From: a virus
Reading direction: 5' to 3' (one strand)
DNA length: 64,000 bases
IMG/VR virus record: IMGVR_UViG_3300028558_000018
Span: 62,001 to 126,000 of that record
Shown here: in pieces, positions 44,195-51,319 of the stretch
Layout: each line of letters opens with the position of its first letter
Position numbering within the stretch: the stretch's first letter is position 1
Translations under genes and position numbers: made by a program
The notes under the pieces: model-generated
What the model was told of the DNA's origin: nothing
The model's database searches: none
The model's input: only the letters and a program-made list of their open reading frames with translations

Positions 44195-44250
44195 ATGATG
44201 AAAACCCCTTTTGGCGGGTAGGATTAAACCCAATTTTCTAACGGGTTAAG

Positions 44251-44280
44251 TTAAGACGCTGCAAACGCGCAGAGTCTTAA
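44251..44280 (-). promoter_or_regulatory. Leader hairpin upstream of the GC-rich gene
   Basis: TTAAGACGCTGC and GCAGAGTCTTAA form 12-base arms with one mismatch around AAACGC, about 57 bases before the ATG at 44194. No T run follows, so a terminator is unlikely; an operator or RNA-stabilising hairpin fits better. Confidence 0.55.
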
Positions 44281-44560
44281 GCTAACCTCCCTCTTATGAG
44301 GGAAGGCTTTCAGATTTTAACAGGCAAAGAAGTAATCAACAGTTGCGCTTGTTTCGCTTCTGTAAGGTTGAATTCCGCCGTTTCGATGTCTCCAAAGTGA
44401 CAGGCTTTCTTCGCCTCTTTAAGGCAGTGTGATTTGTAAACCCGCAAAGCAGATTCCAAGGTTGACGCTTCTTCGTCGTTTAAGTGGTAAACGTGTTTCA
44501 TGTGGATTAAATAAGCTGCTAAGGGTCATTCCATAGAAGCTTAAGCTAATCTCTCTTAAA
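44274..44560 (-). repeat. Repeated CTTAAGCTAAYCTC leader element
   Basis: CTTAAGCTAACCTCCCTCTTA near 44276-44296 and CTTAAGCTAATCTCTCTTA near 44540-44558 are the same element with two changes. Each lies upstream of one of the two adjacent leftward genes (43673 and 44310) and each borders a hairpin, so the two leaders appear to be related. Confidence 0.6.
44310..44501 (-). CDS. Small helical protein
   Basis: 63 residues (YHLNDEEASTLESALRVYK, later FNLTEAKQAQLLITSLP), helical, with two His/Cys pairs. More GC-rich than its surroundings, like the gene that follows. Its leader has a hairpin with TCTCTTAA/TTAAGAGA arms at 44552-44584. Function unknown. Confidence 0.65.
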   Translation of the reverse strand: MKHVYHLNDEEASTLESALRVYKSHCLKEAKKACHFGDIETAEFNLTEAKQAQLLITSLPVKI

Positions 44561-45113
44561 TCGGCATAGCCATAGATTAAGAGACTTTAACTTTCTTTTC
44601 CTTGGCTCGCCTGCGCTGTTTCAGCCTAGCAGGGTCAAAGCGGGTAAATAGGTTTTTTGAAACCGTAAAAAAATATAGTGCGGTGCGGCGTGCCACCGAA
44701 AAGAACATCTAACCTTTCCCCACCTTAAGACATTGCTTTTTGAATTCAACTCAATTCTCGCTAATTCTTTTAGGCCTTTCCTAAGTGGTTGGCCTTTAAA
44801 CAACTTACAATTGATTAATTTTCCCCTCTTTTCTGTTTTCCCTCTAGTTGAGCGCACCGCCTAGTTGATTAGCTCCCTAGTTAACCCCACCACAAACAAC
44901 GAAGCGCGGCGCGTGCGCGAATATAGGGAAATTCAATTTTGTCAAAATATATCTTTGTAAAATTTTTGTAAAAATCTGGGGCGGCTTTTTTGAAGTCAGT
45001 CCCCTACAGCTAAAATATAATAGGGCTATAAAAACAAAGTCAATTTAAAAATAATTAATAAAAATAAAAAATAATTTGACAAATGGGGAAAAATAATAAG
45101 CGAAAAATAAAAA

Positions 45114-45320
45114 TCTAATAGCATATAAAAGTTTTTCTAATAGCATATAGGGCATAATATAAGGTGAATATACTAATTGTAAAAATCCTTATATAATATA
45201 CTAAATTATATTAATTCCTTATATGATAATTGTAAAATAGTATAATTACCTCTATATAATAGTCTCGCGCCGGATATTGTCCTATTGAGAGCTTATACTA
45301 CCTCTCATTACCTCTATATT
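45114..45320. repeat. Cluster of short direct repeats in AT-rich DNA
   Basis: Paired copies are seen of TCTAATAGCATATA (45114 and 45136), AATTGTAAAA (45175 and 45228), TCCTTATAT (45186 and 45216) and ATTACCTCTATAT (45245 and 45307). Four different repeat pairs within about 200 bases are more than expected by eye even for AT-rich DNA; an iteron-like or DNA-unwinding element is possible. Confidence 0.6.
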
Positions 45321-45356
45321 AACGTTTATTTGGCTATATTTTCTCATATTTGGACG

Positions 45357-45390
45357 CAAAAAATCCGCGAAGGAATTAACCCTCGCGGAC
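45357..45390 (-). terminator. Terminator of the lysozyme gene
   Basis: TCCGCGA at 45364-45370 pairs with TCGCGGA at 45383-45389 (extended by GG/CC past a mismatch); read leftward it is followed by TTTTTT. It lies 25 bases after the lysozyme stop. Confidence 0.88.
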
Positions 45391-45414
45391 TATTAAGTGT
45401 TTATTATTAACTAT

Positions 45415-45921
45415 TTAGAACTTATTAGCTAATATTTGAGAGAATTTTTCGGCGCGCCCCTTAACTTGAGAGTAATAACGAGAATTAATTAGCTCTTTAC
45501 TTGCCAATTTGTAATTAGAACTATTTATGGCGAGATTAAATTTCTTAAAGCCTTTCGCGCGGGTGATTCCCACATTGAAAACAAAATCCACGAGCCTAAT
45601 TTTTATTTCCTTGGGTAATTTGTTAAAATTCGGATAAAGAGTTTTCGCGCTATCAATTGCGATATTTAAATCTTGTGTGAAAAATTGATTAATCTCATTA
45701 ACACTATAAGAGGATTTCCCCTTATTAGTCAATTGGTGACCAATTCCTATAGTGAGATGGCCCATTGAATCAATATAGGGAATTGCTCTATTTCCTTCAT
45801 GATTCTCTATTAAAGCGCGGTAATCGGCTATTGATTGCGCTTTTATTGAGCAAGTTGCCGTGCAAATTGCGAAAAAGATGAACAATCCGGCGCGGAATTT
45901 GGCACTAATTGGGCTTTTCAT
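45415..45921 (-). CDS. T4-type lysozyme (GH24) with N-terminal signal
   Basis: 168 residues. The catalytic triad of T4 lysozyme is visible: E42 in IENHEGNRA, D51 in YIDSMG and T57 in LTIGIGHQLT. NVGITRAKGF and a C-terminal RYYSQVKGRAEKF fit the family. Residues 11-29 are a hydrophobic signal or signal-anchor (AGLFIFFAICTATC), so export by the host Sec system is likely and holin dependence may be reduced. It cuts peptidoglycan between MurNAc and GlcNAc. It has its own terminator and lies far from the late genes. Confidence 0.92.
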   Translation of the reverse strand: MKSPISAKFRAGLFIFFAICTATCSIKAQSIADYRALIENHEGNRAIPYIDSMGHLTIGIGHQLTNKGKSSYSVNEINQFFTQDLNIAIDSAKTLYPNFNKLPKEIKIRLVDFVFNVGITRAKGFKKFNLAINSSNYKLASKELINSRYYSQVKGRAEKFSQILANKF

Positions 45922-45978
45922 AAGGTGAATTAACCTAAAAAGCGCGTAAATTGAGATTATTTATACATCTAATTATTG

Positions 45979-46215
45979 TTAAATAGCGGGAGAAATATAA
46001 ATAATCTTGTGGCGCGAAGAGGTATTATCAATTTTCACAATATCCTTTTCGGTAAATATAATCGAATTGGCAAAATCAGGATTGTGCGAGTTGATTTTGT
46101 ATTTACCACCATTTCCATATAATTCCACACGGCCAAACATAATGGCGCGGATATTTCCGGCATGGACAATAACTTCGGCGGAAATTCCGCTTGAAACGAT
46201 TTCGTTGATATTCAT
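45979..46215 (-). CDS. Small beta-rich protein
   Basis: 78 residues from the ATG at 46215 (a TTG start further upstream is unlikely). Contains GISAEVIVHAGNIRAIMFG and IIFTEKDIVKIDN. Function unknown. Confidence 0.6.
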   Translation of the reverse strand: MNINEIVSSGISAEVIVHAGNIRAIMFGRVELYGNGGKYKINSHNPDFANSIIFTEKDIVKIDNTSSRHKIIYISPAI

Positions 46216-46320
46216 GATAAACCTTAATTTATTGATATTTAAGTAATTGGCCAATCAAAATGATTAATCTATTACAATGAAGACACTAACAAATTGTTAC
46301 GCTAGGTCAATTTAATTATA

Positions 46321-46509
46321 TCAATAATAAATCGGCGCGGTGTTTCCAACCCATCGCGCATTTACCACAATAATTGCATGATTTAAAGTGAGATTACGAG
46401 ATGATGCAATATATTGAATAATTTCCTCTTTGGAATAAAGCGATTTTCTCGCCCATTCAATAAATTCACTTAACCCATAAGTGGAAATGTCTATTAGAGA
46501 TAGGGACAT
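46321..46509 (-). CDS. Small helical protein
   Basis: 62 residues (LSEFIEWARKSLYSKEEIIQ, later NHAIIVVNARWVGNTAPIYY). Preceded by a family promoter. Function unknown. Confidence 0.6.
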   Translation of the reverse strand: MSLSLIDISTYGLSEFIEWARKSLYSKEEIIQYIASSRNLTLNHAIIVVNARWVGNTAPIYY

Positions 46510-46529
46510 AAAATAATTTGATTTAGCTC

Positions 46530-46557
46530 ACTTTAATAGATTGTCACATAATGTCAA
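46530..46557 (-). promoter_or_regulatory. Promoter for the 46509 gene
   Basis: TTGACA, 16 bases, TAAAGT on the minus strand, 20 bases before the ATG. The downstream leader GAGCTAAATCAAATTA is also found before the gene at 52636. Confidence 0.6.
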
Positions 46558-46562
46558 TATCT

Positions 46563-46958
46563 TTAAATAGCAAAATATTTTTTAAATCCTTCGAAAGATT
46601 TAATATCAATATTGTCTTCAAAAGCATATTTACTAAATAAACATTGCTTTTCACCTTGGAATACTGAATAGGAGGGAATTTCTATAATTCGCAACGTCGC
46701 CCCGCCAATATCCAATAATTCCTCAACCGCTCCTATTGGAAACCAATTTAACAATTGTTCAAAAGAAGCAAACCCAAATAGAAAATTATTATTACCAATT
46801 TTATTATAATGCGGGGTCATTCCTTTATCGTTCATTGGCGAAGGGGTGTTTGGAGAACGTATTAAATCAAAATTTTCCATTATTTGGTCAATATATTGAT
46901 TTACACCCCTTGCTTGATAAATTCCCTGACTTTGATATTCAAAACGATAAATTTTCAT
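46563..46958 (-). CDS. Hypothetical protein
   Basis: 131 residues, no recognised domain. Contains FLFGFASFEQLLNWFPIGAV and a C-terminal FEDNIDIKSFEGFKKYFAI. It has its own promoter 7 bases upstream and no close partner. Confidence 0.65.
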   Translation of the reverse strand: MKIYRFEYQSQGIYQARGVNQYIDQIMENFDLIRSPNTPSPMNDKGMTPHYNKIGNNNFLFGFASFEQLLNWFPIGAVEELLDIGGATLRIIEIPSYSVFQGEKQCLFSKYAFEDNIDIKSFEGFKKYFAI

Positions 46959-46965
46959 TTATTGA

Positions 46966-46993
46966 AATTTATCAAATTGTGGCGCGCCGTCAA
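46966..46993 (-). promoter_or_regulatory. Promoter for the 46958 gene
   Basis: TTGACG, 16 bases starting GCGCGCC, TAAATT on the minus strand, 7 bases before the ATG. It shows the typical A/T tract before the -35 box and GC patch after it. Confidence 0.6.
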
Positions 46994-47337
46994 TTTAATT
47001 TTAACAAGTTTAAATCTAACTAATAACCCCCTATAATCCCCCTTAGTGTTATTACGAAAAAATTCGCGAGCAAATAAAGAATAAAATTAAATAAAAACTT
47101 ATTGACTTAACTATTCAACTATGATTCATTATATTCATGGTGAGTAAGGTTCAATCCTGAAAGCGATTTGCGGGTTAAAACCTTAGAGTGGGGCACCAAA
47201 CCGTGCGCGGATTCCTAAAATCGGCCCGCGATTTAAGAACATTTGGAAAATTATAGCATAAAAATTAATATTGTGTCAATTTAAATCAATTATTTTTAAT
47301 TAAAATTAATTCACGTTAATTGATTAATTCCGCGCAC
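46994..47337. other. Gene-free region with a possible structured RNA
   Basis: No open frame of note. The section around 47145-47230 is much richer in G and C than the rest and holds several complementary segments (listed separately). The remainder is plain AT-rich sequence. Confidence 0.5.
47140..47230 (+). ncRNA. Possible structured RNA (pseudoknot-like)
   Basis: Complementary segments are visible: TAAGGTT with AACCTTA, AATCC with GGATT, GCGGG with CCCGC, and GCAC with GTGC. Their order makes the second and third pairings cross the first, as in a pseudoknot. It is not a tRNA: although GGTTCAATCC looks like a T-loop, no acceptor or D-arm fits. Strand and ends are uncertain. Confidence 0.3.
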
Positions 47338-47366
47338 AAAAAAGCCGCAAAGAATAATCTCGCGGC
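47338..47366 (-). terminator. Terminator of the secreted-protein gene
   Basis: GCCGC at 47344-47348 pairs with GCGGC at 47362-47366 around a 13-base loop; read leftward it is followed by TTTTTT. It lies 18 bases after the gene's stop. Confidence 0.8.
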
Positions 47367-47383
47367 GGATTAACTAAATTAAA

Positions 47384-47908
47384 TTACTTATCGTTGACTT
47401 TAATTGATTTAACATTCCATGAGTCAATTAGGGGCTTAATTATCTTATTGAGGTAATTCTTTTGGAATTCATTCAATGGGGTCAAACTCGCGCCCAAATC
47501 TTCCCTCAATTGTTTATTTACTGCATCTAAATCGCCCTTAATAAACAATCCCCTATATTTAGCTCTTAATTCAACTAATTGTTTAAATTGTTTATTTGCG
47601 CCTAATCTATCGGTAATTAACGGATCATAGTCTAAATCATTACGAATAATCTTATTATAATATTCGCGTTTATAAGCATTTATTTTAATTTTACTATTAT
47701 CACCTAATTTATCAATCGGATAATGATATATCTGTTCATTAACCAAAATAGTAATAGAATCAATTTCAATTGAGAGCAATTTACCATTAATTTTTTCACC
47801 TAATTGATTTTCCCAAGTGGAATTAGTTTTTGCGTCAACTATTTGCGGCGCAATATCTTGCGCGTGAATAATTCCGGCCAAAAACAAAATTAAAAATGAT
47901 TTTCTCAT
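47384..47908 (-). CDS. Secreted protein with SHD1-like segment
   Basis: 174 residues. Residues 1-16 are a signal peptide (SFLILFLAGIIHAQ). Residues about 30-78 (STWENQLGEKINGKLLSIE, then ITILVNEQIYHYPIDKL) resemble the SHD1 domain, a small SH3-like unit frequent in secreted proteins of Verrucomicrobiota and Planctomycetota. The rest is helical (FKQLVELRAKYRGLFIKGDL). A role at the cell envelope is likely, possibly host-derived. It has its own promoter and terminator, so it looks like an independent cassette. Confidence 0.65.
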   Translation of the reverse strand: MRKSFLILFLAGIIHAQDIAPQIVDAKTNSTWENQLGEKINGKLLSIEIDSITILVNEQIYHYPIDKLGDNSKIKINAYKREYYNKIIRNDLDYDPLITDRLGANKQFKQLVELRAKYRGLFIKGDLDAVNKQLREDLGASLTPLNEFQKNYLNKIIKPLIDSWNVKSIKVNDK

Positions 47909-47914
47909 ATAAGA

Positions 47915-47942
47915 AGACTACTCAATTGATTTAATAAGTCAA
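47915..47942 (-). promoter_or_regulatory. Promoter for the secreted-protein gene
   Basis: TTGACT, 16 bases, TAGTCT on the minus strand, 6 bases before the ATG at 47908. Confidence 0.6.
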
Positions 47943-47948
47943 TAAAAT

Positions 47949-47979
47949 TATAGAGGGATAAACACTAGGAAAGGATAAC
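47949..47979 (+). repeat. TATAGGGATAAACA element, direct copy
   Basis: The stretch GAGGGATAAACACTAGGAAA resembles the copy at 43269-43298 (TAGGATAAACATAGGGGAAG) in the first gene-free region. Confidence 0.5.
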
Positions 47980-48189
47980 GAATAGATGATTAATTTTTAC
48001 AAACATTAGGTAAGACTAACATTTATAGGTAAGTAAAAGATTAATTGAGAAATGAAATAATTATTGAGGAATAAAAATATTTTTGAATAGATGAAAATTT
48101 TTGGGGGAAAATAAATATATGGGCACGAAATACCAAAATAATAACTTAATAATAAAATAGTAGTTAATCTTTCTCTTCATCCTCTCCTT

Positions 48190-48226
48190 ATTCTTCCCTT
48201 ATCCATTCTTCTATGTTATCCCTATA
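48190..48226 (-). repeat. TATAGGGATAAACA element, inverted copy
   Basis: Read leftward it gives TATAGGGATAACATAGAAGA and then GGATAAGGGAAGAATA, similar to the copies at 43269 and 47949. Confidence 0.5.
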
Positions 48227-48622
48227 TATTAAACCATTACTTAATAAACAATTCCATAGTGGTAAACCACTATTAAATAGCTTATTAGCAATAACTTATC
48301 CAATAATTGATTAACTCTGTTTTAGTGCTTTTCTCAACTCTGTTTTTCAAGCTTTTCAACCTTACTTTTTTACGCTGTTTCTACCCTGTTTCCTTGGCGT
48401 TTAAAGCACTTTAAAACCTCACCCCTTGGCCTACCCTTACCAAGCGTTTCCCTCTCGTTTAAACGTGTTCTAACCATGCCTTGCGCGGTCGTTTTTAGAT
48501 ATAATTAGGGGATAATTGATTAATTGAGTGCAAATCCCTTTTAATGTGCTACTTATGGGGAAACAGAGCGCGGAATTGTTTGCAATTAGTTAATATTCAA
48601 TAGGTTAAATGAATTTAAACAC

Positions 48623-48650
48623 AAAAAATCCGGCCAAATTAATGACCGGA
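48623..48650 (-). terminator. Terminator of the VWA-metallopeptidase gene
   Basis: TCCGG at 48629-48633 pairs with CCGGA at 48646-48650, with an inner C/G pair; read leftward it is followed by TTTTTT. It lies 79 bases after the gene's stop. Confidence 0.75.
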
Positions 48651-48728
48651 CTTGGATTAGTTAAAATTTATTATCTATTTATAAGATATTCGCCTTTTAT
48701 ATGGTTTATCGGCTAATTGCCAAATCAC

Positions 48729-50078
48729 TCAATAGTTATTGAATTTAAAGATTTCACCAAACGGAGGCTTAAATGTAGAATTGTCTTCGATAAGTCCCCA
48801 CAAAATCGGGTAATCAGGAGAAATCTCGCCAAAGCTATTGCAATACCCATCCGTTAAAATAATTGCGCCTTTAATATCTCCCAAATCATTATTGGCGATA
48901 TATTTAAAGATTTCTTTATAATCGGTGCCGCCGCCACCTTTAGGCAAGGGCTTAATATCGCTATTAGGTTCAAATACTTGAATATTTTGAATAATGGTGT
49001 CAAAATAAATTACGGTTAGCTCGTAATTATCTTTACTCACGTTTTCCAATATATTGACGGCCTCATTAACCATATTAGTCACGTCGCGCAAATTGACGCT
49101 CCCACTTGTATCTATTGCAATGACGATTTTCCCTAATTCCTGACTAAATAGTGTCGGCAAAATAATTCCGCGCCCCAAATGACGTTTATTTACGTGACTA
49201 AATGAATAATCTTTAGCGCAATTTTCGCAAATAAAACGATTCAATATCTCTTGCCAATCAAATGAAGGCTTTTGACCATTTTTGATTATCTCAATTAGTC
49301 CATTGCTAGGTAATTTGCCCGCCATTTTCGCTGCATTTTCCGCCAATTTAGATTGAACCTTGGTCAATTCCTCAATAGAATCATCAATGGGAGCTTTAAT
49401 TTCACCAAATGTTTTTGGCTCGCCATCATTTGACTCATTTTCTTCACCATTATTAGATTCACTTGAATCGCCAGAATTATCGCCGGATTCGTCGCTATTT
49501 TCTCCCTTATCGCCCTTCGATTTATCTTGTTTATCGGATATATCAGATTTATCGCCTTTATCAGCTTTTTCATCCGATTTCTCGCCTTTGCCGTCTCCCT
49601 TTTCCTTGGATTTGTCACTCTTTTGTTTATTCTGGGAATTTTGCTTATTCTGCTCCTCTTTCTTTTTATCCTCTTCAATTCCCAAAAGACGATAAATATC
49701 CTCTGCGGATTTGCCCGTATATTTAACATCAATTAGGACGCCTTTTGGGAGAATAAATCCTGCGCGAAGCAATTCACCATTAAGCGAATAATCCGTGGCA
49801 TAATTCCAACGCTTAATTTCTTTTCCCTTCATCCGCCCCAAATGATTTGCGCATAAATGACAAACTTCATGAGCGAGAACTCCTTTAATTTCTTGAATAG
49901 TGAGGGAATCAGCAAATTCGCTATTGTAGAATAAATGTTTACCATCTACGCAAAAGGTAGGGTTATTCGTGGAATTGTCTTCAATAATCTGTTGCTGCAA
50001 AATCATTGAAGCAAAAAACGGATTATCGAAAATTAACGAATTAATTGCCGCCTTAACCTTTGGGTGATTAACATTCAT
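48729..50078 (-). CDS. VWA-domain protein with metallopeptidase-like N-terminus
   Basis: 449 residues. Residues 1-135 hold a zinc-peptidase-like HEVCH motif (H70-E71-x2-H74) in the putative metallopeptidase domain usually joined to VWA. Residues 138-222 are a Lys/Glu/Ser/Asp-rich linker of low complexity. Residues 315-449 form the VWA domain with a MIDAS site DTSGS (D323) and later GGGTDY and LTDGY. The next upstream gene is its MoxR-like AAA+ partner. Such pairs remodel or insert cofactors into protein targets; the target here is unknown. Confidence 0.85.
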   Translation of the reverse strand: MNVNHPKVKAAINSLIFDNPFFASMILQQQIIEDNSTNNPTFCVDGKHLFYNSEFADSLTIQEIKGVLAHEVCHLCANHLGRMKGKEIKRWNYATDYSLNGELLRAGFILPKGVLIDVKYTGKSAEDIYRLLGIEEDKKKEEQNKQNSQNKQKSDKSKEKGDGKGEKSDEKADKGDKSDISDKQDKSKGDKGENSDESGDNSGDSSESNNGEENESNDGEPKTFGEIKAPIDDSIEELTKVQSKLAENAAKMAGKLPSNGLIEIIKNGQKPSFDWQEILNRFICENCAKDYSFSHVNKRHLGRGIILPTLFSQELGKIVIAIDTSGSVNLRDVTNMVNEAVNILENVSKDNYELTVIYFDTIIQNIQVFEPNSDIKPLPKGGGGTDYKEIFKYIANNDLGDIKGAIILTDGYCNSFGEISPDYPILWGLIEDNSTFKPPFGEIFKFNNY

Positions 50079-50091
50079 ATGCTATTTATCC

Positions 50092-50119
50092 AAGCTAACA
50101 GAAAAACCCGCCGCGTCAA
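50092..50119 (-). promoter_or_regulatory. Promoter for the VWA gene
   Basis: TTGACG, 16 bases starting CGGCGGG, TAGCTT on the minus strand, 13 bases before the ATG at 50078. Confidence 0.6.
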
Positions 50120-50170
50120 TTTAAAATTATTTAGATTTTAAAAATTAACGGGCGGGTAATTGGCTCTAAA

Positions 50171-51169
50171 TTATTGAATCACATCGGGATTTTTAACAGC
50201 CCAGCGAACAAATGCCGCCGATTCTTTTAAATCAGGATTGCGGGTAATGATGCTATTAACCATAAATGCGCAATATTCTTGAGGAATGCGCTCGCCATAT
50301 GCGAAAATATTATCAATATTCATTCTATTGCATTTAACTGAAAGGCAGGATAATACCGAATAAATAACATCCGGCGCGCTTGGAATATCGGCAGTCATTG
50401 GATTTGCGAGAATTTGCGCGGGCAAATTACCAATATTTTTAAATGTGCGATAAAATGCCATGAATTCTACGGCGAATCCCTCTCCGACCGTGCCTTTAAA
50501 TACTTCCAAATCAATAATGCCGGCCTGAATCCACTTAGAAAGATTGTAAACTGTTCGCGGACAAGCGAAATTCTGAATTTCTTTTGACGCCGTGAATGTA
50601 TTAAGGAGTGCGGGCTTGAAATTGATAAATGAAATCAATTCCATCGGCAATCCCTTGTTCATTGCCCAGCTAATCCAATCATTAGCGCAAATTTCCATTT
50701 CAAATATGCAAAAGCGGGAAATAAGCGGAGTAATTAGTGAACCAACGCCCGCATTATCTTTACGGGAATTTGTCGCGGCAATAAACGAAACATAATCGGA
50801 AATTCTCTTCCCATTAATTTCTCGCGCTTGTATAAGTTGTTGACAGGCAGCTTGATTTGAAAGATTTGCCTGTCCCAAATCATCAATAAGGACAACTAAT
50901 TCCTCTTTAGTTTCCATCATTTCACGCAAATCACCATAAGGAATAAAATCGGCGGTCAATTTACCATTAATTGTCCCGCTAACCGGCAATCCCTTAAAAT
51001 CAGTGGGATCGCTCATAACAGGATGCAAAATCATGAATTTATACCCCATTGATTTAACAATAGAGGCAATCATTTCTGATTTACCAATTCCGGGCGAACC
51101 AACTAGCAGAATATTGCTTTTATCTTTAATAGCAATAGGGAGAACTTTGGCCAGCATTGACGGTTTCAT
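50171..51169 (-). CDS. MoxR-like AAA+ ATPase
   Basis: 332 residues. Walker A GSPGIGKS at 24-31, Walker B VVLIDD at 92-97, sensor 1 region VSFIAATNSRKDNAGVG and arginine finger segment LISRFCIFEME fit the MoxR/CbbQ group. The substrate loop segment DFKGLPVSG is typical of the group. It is encoded just upstream of the VWA gene, a known functional pairing. It probably forms a hexamer that acts together with the VWA protein. Confidence 0.88.
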   Translation of the reverse strand: MKPSMLAKVLPIAIKDKSNILLVGSPGIGKSEMIASIVKSMGYKFMILHPVMSDPTDFKGLPVSGTINGKLTADFIPYGDLREMMETKEELVVLIDDLGQANLSNQAACQQLIQAREINGKRISDYVSFIAATNSRKDNAGVGSLITPLISRFCIFEMEICANDWISWAMNKGLPMELISFINFKPALLNTFTASKEIQNFACPRTVYNLSKWIQAGIIDLEVFKGTVGEGFAVEFMAFYRTFKNIGNLPAQILANPMTADIPSAPDVIYSVLSCLSVKCNRMNIDNIFAYGERIPQEYCAFMVNSIITRNPDLKESAAFVRWAVKNPDVIQ

Positions 51170-51206
51170 ATAATATTTAATAGTTAAGGTTTATCTAACT
51201 ATTCAT

Positions 51207-51235
51207 AGCTTGCCACAAAATAAATCTTTCGTCAA
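51207..51235 (-). promoter_or_regulatory. Weak promoter for the AAA+ gene
   Basis: TTGACG, 17 bases, CAAGCT on the minus strand, 37 bases before the ATG at 51169. The -10 box is poor. Confidence 0.4.
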
Positions 51236-51273
51236 CAAAATAAAATCTAAGTTTTTAAAAATTAAATAGGCAA

Positions 51274-51311
51274 AATAAAGGGGAATAGCTCACCATTTAG
51301 AACTATTCCCC
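51274..51311 (-). terminator. Terminator of the 51320 gene
   Basis: GGGGAATAG at 51280-51288 pairs with CTATTCCCC at 51303-51311, a perfect 9-bp stem with a 14-base loop; read leftward TTTATTTT follows. It lies 8 bases after the gene's stop. Confidence 0.85.
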
Positions 51312-51319
51312 TAAATCAA

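Larger units (their letters stand above)
44510..45414. other. 900-base AT-rich gene-free region with repeats
   Basis: No convincing gene. Part one (44.5-44.95 kb) is of mixed composition with a hairpin at 44552-44584. Part two (44.95-45.33 kb) is extremely A/T-rich and holds several short direct repeats. A terminator follows at 45357. An origin of replication or a promoter region is possible. Confidence 0.55.
47943..48622. other. Gene-free region with element repeats
   Basis: About 680 bases with no convincing gene. It carries one direct and one inverted copy of the TATAGGGATAAACATAGG-like element and a pyrimidine-rich stretch (48.3-48.5 kb) containing repeated CTGTTT and GTTTAAA words. An origin or regulatory role is possible. 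Confidence 0.5.

Noticed and set aside
43667-44221. Long open frame on the plus strand opposite the GC-rich gene
   Set aside because: It mirrors the minus-strand gene, which has a proper ATG, a plausible protein and a terminator with a T run in its own direction. High GC makes opposite frames open by chance.
44621-44857. 78-codon minus-strand frame starting with GTG
   Set aside because: No promoter, no suitable start context, composition unlike the phage's proteins, and it lies in a region otherwise without genes.
45076-45100. TTGACA in the AT-rich region as a further promoter
   Set aside because: No -10 box with the conserved A and T at 16 or 17 bases, and no rightward gene follows.
47150-47225. 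tRNA suspected because of GGTTCAATCC
   Set aside because: No acceptor stem, D-arm or anticodon arm fits on either strand; kept only as a possible structured RNA.
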